Of a stretch of 64,000 bases of DNA, positions 17,848-26,001 are shown one piece after another. Within the stretch, counting starts at the first letter, position 1; each line of letters begins with the position of its first letter. This DNA comes from Haloferax marinisediminis (GTDB lineage Archaea > Halobacteriota > Halobacteria > Halobacteriales > Haloferacaceae). Under the pieces are notes generated by a model, which was not told the origin of the DNA, searched no databases, and saw nothing but the letters and a program-made list of their open reading frames with translations. The position numbers were made by a program, and so were the translations under genes. Location of the stretch: contig NZ_WKJP01000001.1 in the NCBI RefSeq assembly GCF_009674585.1, positions 124,001 to 188,000 on the forward strand, written 5' to 3'.

Positions 17848-18362
17848 AGACGTTCGACTTCGGCACCGACGAAGAGGAAGCGACTCGCGAAGAACGACTC
17901 GTCGGCGTCTCTGGATACCACGTCACGAGCGAGGGTGAGACGCTCATCGCCTACGGGCTCGGGGCGTGTGTCGCAATCGCCCTCTGGGACACCGACAGCA
18001 AGGTCGGCGCACTCGCGCACACCCTCTTACCCCGGCAGGAAAGCGGCCTCGGTGCCTCTTCAGGAAAGTACGTCGATGCCGCCATCCAGACCATGCTCCG
18101 CGAGATGGTCGAAGAAGGTGCAGGCTACTCGTCTATCGAAGCACGACTCGTCGGCGGCGCGGACATCTTCGAACTGAAGGCTCTCGGCAAGGGCGTCGGT
18201 AAGAAGAACGCCTCCGTCGCTCGCGAAGAGTTGGCGAGACTCGACGTCCCAATCGTCGCCGAGTCCACCGGTGGCGAACACGGGCGAACCGTCGAATTCG
18301 ACACGGCAACCGGGCGACTCGAAGTCACGACCGCCCACTCCGACGACGTCGAAGTGCTGTAG
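17844..18362 (+). CDS. cheD: Chemoreceptor glutamine deamidase CheD
   Basis: 172 aa. The catalytic residues are visible: Cys42 in GLGACVAIALWD and His59 in GALAHTLLP. The KGVGKKNA segment typical of CheD follows. CheD deamidates glutamines in receptor signalling domains and exchanges between receptors and CheC, which stimulates the CheC phosphatase. Here it overlaps the double CheC by 4 nt and ends the operon. Without CheB and CheR nearby, the CheC/CheD pair may be the main adaptation system of this array. Confidence 0.93.
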   Translation: MKTFDFGTDEEEATREERLVGVSGYHVTSEGETLIAYGLGACVAIALWDTDSKVGALAHTLLPRQESGLGASSGKYVDAAIQTMLREMVEEGAGYSSIEARLVGGADIFELKALGKGVGKKNASVAREELARLDVPIVAESTGGEHGRTVEFDTATGRLEVTTAHSDDVEVL

Positions 18363-18440
18363 CTCCCGGTCTTTTGTCGTCGCTATCGATTGGAAGGAAG
18401 CAGGAACCGTCGGGCGTTCCGACCGTGTTCTCGTCTGTCT

Positions 18441-18899
18441 CTATTGGAACGTGAAAGAGAGTGCGAGCGGCGTCGAGTTGACGAGGTTGTCGCTGACCGG
18501 GCAGCGCTCTTCGACCGTCGAGAGCCACGTTCGAATCGTCTCGTCGGACGCGTCCACGTCGGCCGAGACGTCGACACGAATCTCTTCGTATCCGGCGCGC
18601 GCGTCGTCGCTCAGTCCCATGAACTTCGCGGGGTCGAGGTCACCCTCTATGTCGATTGTGAGGTTCTGAATATCGAGTTCCATCTCTCGGGCAACGAGGT
18701 GGGCGGTGACGTTCAGGCACCCCGCGAGTGCGCCGAGGAGGTACTCGACGGGGTTCGGTCCGACGTCAGTCCCACCGAGGTGTTCGGGCTCGTCGACGAC
18801 GAACTCGAAGCCACGGGTCGAGACGCGGGTCTGGGTGGGGGAGTCGGCTTGTGCGCTGATGTCGAAGGAGATGGTTTGTGGGCGAGTTTCTATGGACAT
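18441..18899 (-). CDS. OsmC family peroxiredoxin-like protein
   Basis: 152 aa. The OsmC/Ohr fold is shown by NPVEYLLGALAGCLNVTAH, with the first redox Cys, and VEERCPVSDNL, with the second. These two cysteines reduce organic hydroperoxides in OsmC/Ohr proteins. It faces the Che operon tail to tail, 78 nt after cheD. Confidence 0.9.
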   Translation of the reverse strand: MSIETRPQTISFDISAQADSPTQTRVSTRGFEFVVDEPEHLGGTDVGPNPVEYLLGALAGCLNVTAHLVAREMELDIQNLTIDIEGDLDPAKFMGLSDDARAGYEEIRVDVSADVDASDETIRTWLSTVEERCPVSDNLVNSTPLALSFTFQ

Positions 18900-18963
18900 A
18901 GTTGAACTATCGTCTGGTGAGAGTATAGCCCCGAATGGCGCTTCTCAGGCGCCGAGAAGCGTG

Positions 18964-19152
18964 TTAGTGAGTATCTGAGCCGTGCTGTGTCGAAGCGTGA
19001 TGTTCCTCGTCTTCGTGGTCGTCGTCGAGTACGTCGTCGAGACCCCACTCTGCACGCGCACGTGCCTCTTCTCGCGCTTCGGAGCGAATCGCCTCGATCG
19101 CGTCGGCATCCGCGGATGACGACTCCTCGTCAGATTGCTTCGGCGAGTGCGT
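18964..19152 (-). pseudogene. Start-less acidic coding remnant downstream of the CobD paralogue
   Basis: An open minus-strand frame of 62 codons, bounded by a TAG at 19153-19155 and a TAA at 18964-18966, with no ATG, GTG or TTG near its beginning. Its translation is strongly acidic and haloarchaeal in style (AIEAIRSEAREEARARAEWG, then LDDVLDDDHEDEEHH). The opposite strand gives a basic Arg-rich peptide. It overlaps the end of the upstream gene in another frame, so it could be a decayed gene or a frame-shifted tail. No function can be assigned. Confidence 0.35.
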
Positions 19153-20143
19153 CTAGAAGTGCGTCGTTTTCGTGTGGGCGGCGGACGTTGATGCGAACGT
19201 GGGAATCGAGTCCCTGATAGTATCGGGCGTCACGAACCGCGAATCCGCGTTTCCGGGTTTCGTCGAGGACGCGGTCGACGTCGTCTGCTCGGAACAAGAT
19301 GAGCGAACTGTCGGCCGGTGAGACGTCGTACCCGAACGACTCCAGTTCGGCGACCATCCGTGGACGCTCCCGTTCGATTCGGTCGCGGGTGGATTCGAGG
19401 AAAGAGTCCTGTTTGAGACAGTAGGTTGCCGCCTCGACAGCAGGTGACGACAGCACCCACGTACACCGAGCACGCTTGAGTTTTTCACAGACTTCGCCGG
19501 TTGCCGCAGCGAACCCAGCGCGAAGTGACGGCACGCCGAAGACGTTCGTCACCGAGTGGAGTGTGATGACGCCGTCGAGGCCGGCGGTGCTCGGGAGGCG
19601 CGTGAATCCGAGAAACGACTCGTCGACGACGAGTGGCGTGCCGGCACGCCGACATGCATCGATGAACACGCGGAGGTCCTGTGTCGGGTACGCCGACCCC
19701 ATCGGGTTACTGGGGTGACTGAGAATCACCACCGCGTGTTCGGCGGGGTCGACCTCCTCGAATATTCGGTCGTACGGGACGTGAACTGGTTCACCCCCCT
19801 GCAGGCGGATTTCGCGAGCGTACTCGCCGCAACACGGTGCCGGAATTGCGACGGTATCCCCGGGTGAGACGGTCACGCCGAGTGCGAGTCGGAGCGCTTC
19901 GATGACGCCTGCTGCGGGGACGACTTCGTCGGGGTTGCATCCCACGTAGTCGGCGGCGGCGACGCGGAACTCCGAGTAGTCGTCCAGCGAGTAGCGACGG
20001 GAGGACGAAAACGAAGATTCGTAGACACCTGCGAGACCAGGAGGTCTGTCTGGGTTCGACCCCAGACTGAAATCTACGAGGGAGTGGTCGGCGGTCCCGC
20101 CGTGCGTTACCGGGTCAACGTCGGGAACCGAACTGGGGTCCAT
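19130..20143 (-). CDS. CobD-like aminotransferase-fold protein lacking the PLP lysine
   Basis: 337 aa from the ATG at 20143; the longer open frame upstream is not family-like. It is a fold-type I PLP enzyme close to the threonine-phosphate decarboxylase encoded two genes upstream: both have THGGT-type N-termini, SNPMG/NNPTG, VVDESFLGF/VVDEAFLDF and RAGF. The lysine that forms the Schiff base with PLP (K199 in the paralogue, SLTKMFG) is Asn200 here (SVTNVFG; codon AAC at 19544-19546). It therefore cannot work as a normal PLP decarboxylase. A binding, regulatory or decaying role is possible. Confidence 0.85.
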   Translation of the reverse strand: MDPSSVPDVDPVTHGGTADHSLVDFSLGSNPDRPPGLAGVYESSFSSSRRYSLDDYSEFRVAAADYVGCNPDEVVPAAGVIEALRLALGVTVSPGDTVAIPAPCCGEYAREIRLQGGEPVHVPYDRIFEEVDPAEHAVVILSHPSNPMGSAYPTQDLRVFIDACRRAGTPLVVDESFLGFTRLPSTAGLDGVITLHSVTNVFGVPSLRAGFAAATGEVCEKLKRARCTWVLSSPAVEAATYCLKQDSFLESTRDRIERERPRMVAELESFGYDVSPADSSLILFRADDVDRVLDETRKRGFAVRDARYYQGLDSHVRINVRRPHENDALLDALAEAI

Positions 20144-20231
20144 GCCAGATTCTCGTAACGAAACATAATCAATGCTTCTTAATAGACATCTTGTATACCA
20201 CTGACAATTCGTCAGTTTTTCCACAGAATCG

Positions 20232-20987
20232 CTAATGGATTTGCACTTGAGAAACGGTCGCACGCTCGTCGGCGACGACACCAAACTGCGCGGCTTCGAC
20301 ACCCCGGGGAATCGGTGTCGTCGCGTATCGAGAGTCGAGACTGGCTAACACCGCATCACGCACACAGACACGCGACGCGTGTCCGACCGTGGTCGCACTC
20401 CCGGAGAACGCCTCCGGTTCGCCAGCGGGGTCACACGCGGCGATAACGGCATCTGTCGTCGTGCCCGGCGACCCACACCGTGACAGAAGCGTCGCTGCTT
20501 TGGCTTCGGCGGCCACTGCGACGAGGTTCGCCAGCGCACCCGGTTCCAACGACCGTGTCGTTCCGACGACGACGTTCACTGTTCCGACGTGCTCGTCTTC
20601 GCCGCCAGCAGGAGACGACGGCCCACCAGTCTGTTCGAGGCTACCATCACAGTCGGTCGCCGTATCTCCGCCCTCGAACTCGGTTGGCAGTGCGGCCGGG
20701 TTGGACACCCCAGCAGTGACGACGGCCTCGACTGGGCCAAACTGGGCACGACGAGCGTGCGCTTGGTCGACGCCCGTCAGCAGTGTCGGGCCGGCCTCGT
20801 CGAACCCAGCAGCAGCACGACGGCGTTCGATGTACGTATCGAGGTCAGTCTCGGGCCAGCCTTTGGGGACACTCACGTTGTACGCGACTGAGCCGTGTGA
20901 CTCTCCGCCGGCGTACCCTGTCGAGAGCCATCGTGTCTCCGGGCGATAGAGTCGACAGACACCATCGCGACGGGTGACCTCAAACAT
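20232..20987 (-). CDS. cbiZ: Adenosylcobinamide amidohydrolase CbiZ
   Basis: 251 aa. Recognised by VEAVVTAGVSNPAALP, TVNVVVGTTRSLEPGAL and SPGTTTDAVIAACDP. CbiZ cleaves the aminopropanol side chain of adenosylcobinamide to give adenosylcobyric acid, which lets archaea salvage precursors made by others; CbiB and CobY then rebuild the nucleotide loop. It overlaps cobD by 8 nt on the same strand. Confidence 0.9.
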   Translation of the reverse strand: MFEVTRRDGVCRLYRPETRWLSTGYAGGESHGSVAYNVSVPKGWPETDLDTYIERRRAAAGFDEAGPTLLTGVDQAHARRAQFGPVEAVVTAGVSNPAALPTEFEGGDTATDCDGSLEQTGGPSSPAGGEDEHVGTVNVVVGTTRSLEPGALANLVAVAAEAKAATLLSRCGSPGTTTDAVIAACDPAGEPEAFSGSATTVGHASRVCVRDAVLASLDSRYATTPIPRGVEAAQFGVVADERATVSQVQIH

Positions 20988-21990
20988 CGGCGAGTGCGCG
21001 GAGGAGTTCGTCGTTCTCGTCTGGGTGTTTCACGGCGACTCGGACGTGGGAATCGAGTGTCGGGAACGTCGTTGCGTCGCGAATGGCGACGCCGCGTTTG
21101 CGGGCCGTCTCGACCACCGAACGCACGTCTCGGTCACCCACGTCGAGGAGGAGAAACGGTGCATCTGACGGAACCACGTCGAACTGCTCCGACAGTGAGT
21201 CGGCGAGTCGCTCACGTTCGCGTGCGACGCGGGTGCGTGTGTCTTCGACGAAGTCCGTCTGTCGCATACAGTAGGCACCGACCGCGGCCGCGGGAGTCGA
21301 AAGCGACCACGAACGCCGGGCGACAGCGAGACGCGCACCGAGGTCGCCGGTGGCGACGGCGAATCCGGCCCGGATACCAGGGAGGCCGAACATCTTGGTC
21401 AGCGAGCGAGCGACGACGACGCCGGGTTCGCCCGCGAGACTGGGTGCATCCGTGAAGTCGAGGAATGCTTCGTCGACGACGAGAACCGTGTCCGACTCGC
21501 GGCACCGAGCTGCAAACGCACGGAGTCGCTCGGTATCGGCGAGTTCTCCCGTCGGGTTGTTGGGCGTGCAGACGACGGCAACGTCGTGTGGACGCGGGTC
21601 GACATCGAGAATCTCGTCGGGAGCGACGGCGACGGGGTCGGCCCCCTGAAGACGAATCTCACGGTCGTACTCACCGAAACTCGGTTCGGGGACGAGCGCC
21701 GAGTCGCCGGGGCCGAGTGTAACTTCGAAGGCGAGTCGCAGGGCTTCGAGGCCGCCGGCAGTCGGGACGACCGATTCAGGGTCGCATTCGACGTACTCGG
21801 CGGCTGCCGCTCGAAAGTCTGCGTAGTCGTCGTCGGGGTACCGCGTCGCGGCAGCGAGTGCCGACGCGTACACGTCGTCGACGCCGTCTGGTCGGTCAGG
21901 GTTGGTGTTCGCGCTGAAGTCGAGCACCGTCTCGTCGGTCGTCCCGCCGTGAGGGACGCGCGCCGTTCGGGCGACAGAGTCAGGGTCCAT
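20980..21990 (-). CDS. cobD: Threonine-phosphate decarboxylase CobD
   Basis: 336 aa fold-type I PLP enzyme. The internal aldimine lysine is K199 in SLTKMFGLPGIRAGF, the PLP Asp is in VVDEAFLDF, and the NNPTG turn is present. It converts L-threonine-O-phosphate to (R)-1-amino-2-propanol phosphate, the linker that CbiB attaches to adenosylcobyric acid. It sits 20 nt after cobT in the operon. Confidence 0.9.
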   Translation of the reverse strand: MDPDSVARTARVPHGGTTDETVLDFSANTNPDRPDGVDDVYASALAAATRYPDDDYADFRAAAAEYVECDPESVVPTAGGLEALRLAFEVTLGPGDSALVPEPSFGEYDREIRLQGADPVAVAPDEILDVDPRPHDVAVVCTPNNPTGELADTERLRAFAARCRESDTVLVVDEAFLDFTDAPSLAGEPGVVVARSLTKMFGLPGIRAGFAVATGDLGARLAVARRSWSLSTPAAAVGAYCMRQTDFVEDTRTRVARERERLADSLSEQFDVVPSDAPFLLLDVGDRDVRSVVETARKRGVAIRDATTFPTLDSHVRVAVKHPDENDELLRALADV

Positions 21991-22010
21991 ACTCGGCCCC
22001 GTCGGACGCC

Positions 22011-23012
22011 TCAGCGGCCATCTTCGACCTCGTCGACAGCTTGCGGGTCCAACCGCGAGAGCACGTCGAGCGTCGCTGCTTCCACGTCGTCGAGGACGCC
22101 CATCCGGTCGGCGAGCATGAGCGCACCGCCCATTCCCGCTCCCTCCTTGGCCTCGCCGGCGGCGTATCGGTCGAGCGGGTGCGTCTCGAATCCGGGGTCG
22201 GTGACGACCACGTCGACGTCGAGTTCGGCGGCCGCAGTTTCGAGTTCGGGAACGTCGTCGGCGAGGTACGACGTCGTCGCGAGCGTCAGGTCACCGACTG
22301 CACCGGCGTGTCGGACGAGTGCTGCCGCCGCGAGCAGTTGGGTCCCGCCGCCGAGTGTCACGTCGATGCCCGCTTCGAGTGCGCCGACGGTCAGGCCAGC
22401 GACAACCGGGAGGACTGGGTCGCCGAGATATCGTGCGGCGAGTTCTGGTTTGTGGGCGGCATCGCCGGGCGAGAATCCGCTCGCGTCCAACGCTTCGGCG
22501 ACGACGTCTTCTTTGAGGCTCGTCGGGTTCTCTGGGAGCGACGACGAGACGGGGAACGTCTCTCCGAGGGCGCGGAACACCGCGAGCGCAGTCGTCGTCC
22601 CGCCGGGGACCGTCTCGCCGATGACGAGTTCGTCGTCAGGGAGCGCCGACCCGACCTGCCGGGCGGCCTCGAATGCACCCGGTGCGGTCGGGACAGGTTC
22701 GGGTTCTCGGACGTCGCGACCGGGTTTCGCACCCACGTCCATCGTCGGTGCAGCGGTCGGTTCGGCGAGGCCCGCGTCGACGACGAGAACCTCGAATCCG
22801 GTGAGTTCGCGGACCGAGCGGGTGATTGCGGCAGGTGTCGGACACCCAGTCGGGCTGACGGGCGTCACGGGCGAGCGAACCGTCTGCCCGTACTCGATAA
22901 TCTCGGCGTCGGCGCTCGGCGTGTGGTCTACGACCGACGGGTCGGCGCCGGCGGCGCTGATACCGGGAATCTTCGCTGTTGCCGTCGTCCCGGCGACGAG
23001 AACTACTCGCAT
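22011..23012 (-). CDS. cobT: CobT-type nicotinate-nucleotide:base phosphoribosyltransferase
   Basis: 333 aa. It contains [14 protein letters not shown] and [13 protein letters not shown] glycine-rich motifs, and the C-terminal segment [16 protein letters not shown] that carries the catalytic Glu region. The family activates the lower ligand base to its alpha-ribotide for cobalamin assembly. It overlaps cobY by 10 nt. Archaeal homologues are shorter than bacterial CobT and sometimes annotated UPF0284. Confidence 0.87.
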   Translation of the reverse strand: MRVVLVAGTTATAKIPGISAAGADPSVVDHTPSADAEIIEYGQTVRSPVTPVSPTGCPTPAAITRSVRELTGFEVLVVDAGLAEPTAAPTMDVGAKPGRDVREPEPVPTAPGAFEAARQVGSALPDDELVIGETVPGGTTTALAVFRALGETFPVSSSLPENPTSLKEDVVAEALDASGFSPGDAAHKPELAARYLGDPVLPVVAGLTVGALEAGIDVTLGGGTQLLAAAALVRHAGAVGDLTLATTSYLADDVPELETAAAELDVDVVVTDPGFETHPLDRYAAGEAKEGAGMGGALMLADRMGVLDDVEAATLDVLSRLDPQAVDEVEDGR

Positions 23013-23644
23013 CCGCCCTCCGCGAGTTCGATATCTGTCGGACGGTTCACGTTGAGTGCCAATCGGGAATCGGTTGTGAGGTACACGGTCGAATCTGTGT
23101 CTGAATCGTCGGTGTGTTCGGAAGTTGCTTCGTCAGTGTGTTCGGTTGCTGATTCGTCAGGCTGTGCCGAGTCGGCGCCAACGACACCCAGTCCGGCCGG
23201 ACAGACTGGGGTGCCGCGGTAGTCGAAGACGAGTGATTCGTCGACGCTGCTGCCGAGTGAGCGTTTTCGGGCGACTGGGACACACACCGTGAGTGACCCG
23301 CCCTCGGCGGCCTCCACTACCGCATCGACGTGGTCGGGGAGCAACAGCGGGAGGTCGGCGACGACGGTCACGACCGGACGTAAGACACGGTCCAGCGCAT
23401 AGCCGAGGTCGGAGACGTATCCGTCACCCGGTGCGTCGATGCAGTGTAATTCGAGGTTGCTCGCACGCGTTCGCGTCTCGGGCGTATGCGGAGAAGTCAC
23501 TGCGTAGATTGTTTCTACTCGGGACTGCTGGAGTGCCTCGACGACGTGGTCCAGCATGGGTCGGCCGCACACCTCGACGAGCGGTTTTTCGACCGGAGCA
23601 CCGAGACGAGTTCCACGGCCGCCGCACATCACAAGAGCGTCCAC
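23003..23644 (-). CDS. cobY: GTP:adenosylcobinamide-phosphate guanylyltransferase CobY
   Basis: 213 aa. The nucleotidyltransferase signature [10 protein letters not shown] and [15 protein letters not shown] is at the N-terminus, with [12 protein letters not shown] around the metal-binding Asp. CobY is the archaeal replacement for bacterial CobU and transfers GMP to adenosylcobinamide phosphate. Residues about 165-190 hold a low-complexity Ser/Thr/Asp/Glu insert ([16 protein letters not shown]) that other CobY proteins need not have. Confidence 0.92.
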   Translation of the reverse strand: MDALVMCGGRGTRLGAPVEKPLVEVCGRPMLDHVVEALQQSRVETIYAVTSPHTPETRTRASNLELHCIDAPGDGYVSDLGYALDRVLRPVVTVVADLPLLLPDHVDAVVEAAEGGSLTVCVPVARKRSLGSSVDESLVFDYRGTPVCPAGLGVVGADSAQPDESATEHTDEATSEHTDDSDTDSTVYLTTDSRLALNVNRPTDIELAEGGCE

Positions 23645-24393
23645 GTGACCACCCCCACGTGAATCGCCGTCGCCCGAGCAAGTTCGTTCGTCGCGCCGAG
23701 CAGGTCACCCGAGACGCCCCCGAGGCGCTGTCGCCCCCACGAGCGAACGAGTAGAGCGACGACGGGACCGCAGACGAGCGCAGCGACGACGGCAGGACCG
23801 CCAGTGGCCGGTGCGAGTGCGACCACCGGAATGCAAGCGACGGCGACGGCGAGAAGCCCTGAGGGGCCGTTTTCGCCGACCAGTGCGGACCCGAGGCCCT
23901 CGTGTGCTGGGTCGCCGAGACAGACGAGAGTCGCCATCCCCGCCTTTGCGCCTACTTCTGCCGCGAGCGCGATCGCGACGCCGGCCGTCACTGCGAGACG
24001 ACCACCTGCGCCGGCGAGACCGAACGCCCCGAGTGCGAGGACAACGAGTGTCAGTCCGAGCGCGAGAAGCCCACCGACACCCGTCTGCGAGTCCTTCAGG
24101 ACCGAGAGGCGGCGTTCGGCGTCACCGTGAACGACGGCCGCATCGCCGAGGTCAGCGAGCCCGTCTGCGTGGGTGACGCCCGTCACGAGGTAGATGGTGA
24201 CGAGATAGAGCGCCGCCACCGTCGGAATCGGAAGTGGGAGAAGCAGTGGAAGCGCAGCGAGTCCGCCGACCACGTAGCCAACGAGTGGAAACACGACGGG
24301 TGCTCGTCTGAAAGCGTCCCACTCTGACTCGCCACCGCCGACGGGGAGTCGAGTGAGAAAGCCCAGTCCACCGCGGACCGCGCTCAGAACCAC
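23629..24393 (-). CDS. cobS: Adenosylcobinamide-GDP ribazoletransferase (cobalamin synthase) CobS
   Basis: 254 aa from a GTG at 24393, chosen because the N-terminus VVLSAVRGGLGFLTRLPVG matches the family and gives a 10-nt overlap with cbiB. It is a multi-pass membrane protein. The conserved VTGVTHADGLADLGDA motif carries the metal-binding acidic residues, and GDAERRLSVLKDSQTGVGG follows. It joins adenosylcobinamide-GDP to alpha-ribazole (phosphate) in the last step of assembly. Confidence 0.92.
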   Translation of the reverse strand: MVLSAVRGGLGFLTRLPVGGGESEWDAFRRAPVVFPLVGYVVGGLAALPLLLPLPIPTVAALYLVTIYLVTGVTHADGLADLGDAAVVHGDAERRLSVLKDSQTGVGGLLALGLTLVVLALGAFGLAGAGGRLAVTAGVAIALAAEVGAKAGMATLVCLGDPAHEGLGSALVGENGPSGLLAVAVACIPVVALAPATGGPAVVAALVCGPVVALLVRSWGRQRLGGVSGDLLGATNELARATAIHVGVVTWTLL

Positions 24394-25286
24394 GCGACCA
24401 CCCCCGTGAGGGCGAAGGCGACGAGCCCAGCCCGAGAGACGAGGCCGACGCCACGTGTGGCCGTTTCGACGTCCGGGAAGTCGGCACCGGCGTCTAACAG
24501 GTAATGACCCCGTTTCTCCAGTCGCGTCCCGAGAAGCACCGCGAGCGTCGCCATCGGCCACCCAGAGTTGGGTGAGGCTGGGCGACGAGCGAGCGACCCG
24601 ACTCGTGTGACCACATTCGGTGACCCCGCAGCGAGTGCGAGTAAGACGGCAGAGACGCGCGCCGGAAGCCACATCACCACGTCGTCGAGGCGTGCAGGGA
24701 CGCGCCCGACTGGTTTGTGGTGGTACCCGAGCATCGAGTCGAGAGTGTTCACGGCCTTCACCCACGCCGCCGCACCCGCCGCGAGTGGAAGCGAAACAGG
24801 TGCGAGGAGCGCAAACGCGACCAGCGGCGCGACCAGTCCGTCGGCGAGGTTCTCGGCCGCACTCTCGACCGCAGCACTGCGAATCTCGGCCGCAGAGAGC
24901 GACGACGGGTCGCGTCCGGCGAGCGCACGGAGTTCCGACCGGGCCGTCTCGACGTCGGTTGCGGTTGCGGTGACGACAGTCTCCGTTACGTCGAGCAACA
25001 TCTGCAAACTCGTCGTCGAAAAGAGGACCAGTGCGGCGACAGCAACGCCAGCCCACAGGGAGACGAGTGACATCCCCCACGTTGCACCGGCAGCGACGCT
25101 GCCAGCGAGGACAGGGAGCGTGAGCGCGGCAACTGCACCGACTGCAACGGGGTGCGACCACTCACGGTCGAACGGGGCGACGAGGCGCCCGAACAGTGCG
25201 ACCGGGTGAACCCGTGCTGGTGGTTCTGCAACCAATCGGTCGAGCGCTGCAGCGACGGCGACGGCGACTGCAGCAGTCACGGGCAC
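24384..25286 (-). CDS. cbiB: Adenosylcobinamide-phosphate synthase CbiB
   Basis: 300 aa, GTG start. It is a multi-pass membrane protein with the family blocks RLVAEPPARVHPVALFGRL, ESAAENLADGLVAPL, VKAVNTLDSMLGYHH and GVPARLDD-type loops (GRVPARLDDVVMWLPAR). It attaches aminopropanol phosphate made by CobD to adenosylcobyric acid. It overlaps the HAD gene upstream and cobS downstream by 10 nt each, so the operon is tightly coupled. Confidence 0.92.
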   Translation of the reverse strand: MPVTAAVAVAVAAALDRLVAEPPARVHPVALFGRLVAPFDREWSHPVAVGAVAALTLPVLAGSVAAGATWGMSLVSLWAGVAVAALVLFSTTSLQMLLDVTETVVTATATDVETARSELRALAGRDPSSLSAAEIRSAAVESAAENLADGLVAPLVAFALLAPVSLPLAAGAAAWVKAVNTLDSMLGYHHKPVGRVPARLDDVVMWLPARVSAVLLALAAGSPNVVTRVGSLARRPASPNSGWPMATLAVLLGTRLEKRGHYLLDAGADFPDVETATRGVGLVSRAGLVAFALTGVVAWF

Positions 25287-25912
25287 GGGTCCCTCCCGCC
25301 CCGTAACCGGCTCGTGAGTTCCTCGAGCGTCGTCTCTCGGAGGTTTACGAACCGCCCGCCGACGCCCTCGACACCGCCGTCGGTGTCCGGGTCGTCACCG
25401 ACGTGAACCAGTTCGGATGGGTCGACGTCGAGGTTGCGAGCGGCTGCCTCGAAAGCTTGCGGATGGGGTTTTCGCCACCCACAGGCGACGCTGGACGTAA
25501 TCGCATCGAATCCGTGCCAGTCGAAGTCCGACCGGATGAGCGACCGTGGGACGAGTTCTGGGACCGAACAGTTCGAGAGGAGGCCGACCGGACCGACCTC
25601 ACGAGCGGCCTCGACTGCCTCGACGGCGCCGGGGCGCGTCGTCACCTCGGGGTCGAACGCCGTGATGACTGCCCGACGGGCGGCGTTGTTGGGAGCATCG
25701 ACACCGCGTGACCGGAGCGCCGCCGCAACGTGGGCGGGGAGCGGAACTTCCGCGCCCTCGGGAGCGTCGATGTGTACCTCGCGGTACGCGTCGTCCCAGT
25801 CGTCAGGGACGGCGACACCGTACTCACGGAGCGCATCAGCGACTGCCGCACCTGGGTCGACGGGATAGTCGACATCGACGAGCGTACCAAAGAGGTCGAA
25901 CGTGACTGCCAC
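25277..25912 (-). CDS. HAD superfamily hydrolase heading the cobalamin operon
   Basis: 211 aa. Motif I is FDLFGTLVD, with the nucleophile Asp6 but Phe8 where phosphatases have the acid/base Asp. Motif II is LLSNCS, motif III a Lys in GWRKPHP, and motif IV VHVGDDPDTD. The 10-nt overlap with cbiB suggests a job in the pathway, and alpha-ribazole phosphate dephosphorylation is the missing step here. The loss of the second Asp in motif I makes a simple phosphatase assignment uncertain. Confidence 0.8.
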   Translation of the reverse strand: MAVTFDLFGTLVDVDYPVDPGAAVADALREYGVAVPDDWDDAYREVHIDAPEGAEVPLPAHVAAALRSRGVDAPNNAARRAVITAFDPEVTTRPGAVEAVEAAREVGPVGLLSNCSVPELVPRSLIRSDFDWHGFDAITSSVACGWRKPHPQAFEAAARNLDVDPSELVHVGDDPDTDGGVEGVGGRFVNLRETTLEELTSRLRGGRDPCP

Positions 25913-26001
25913 TACAATTGCATTGGTGAAACTCTACTTGAATTTAGCGAAGCACGGGACGGGTCTGACGAGACACGAGTTGGCCGTCGTCGTGAGCACG
26001 T

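Noticed and set aside
24394-25161. N-terminal extension of the CobS frame
   Set aside because: It is Arg/Cys-rich and antisense-like to nothing functional; it runs through cbiB in another frame, and the GTG at 24393 matches the family start.
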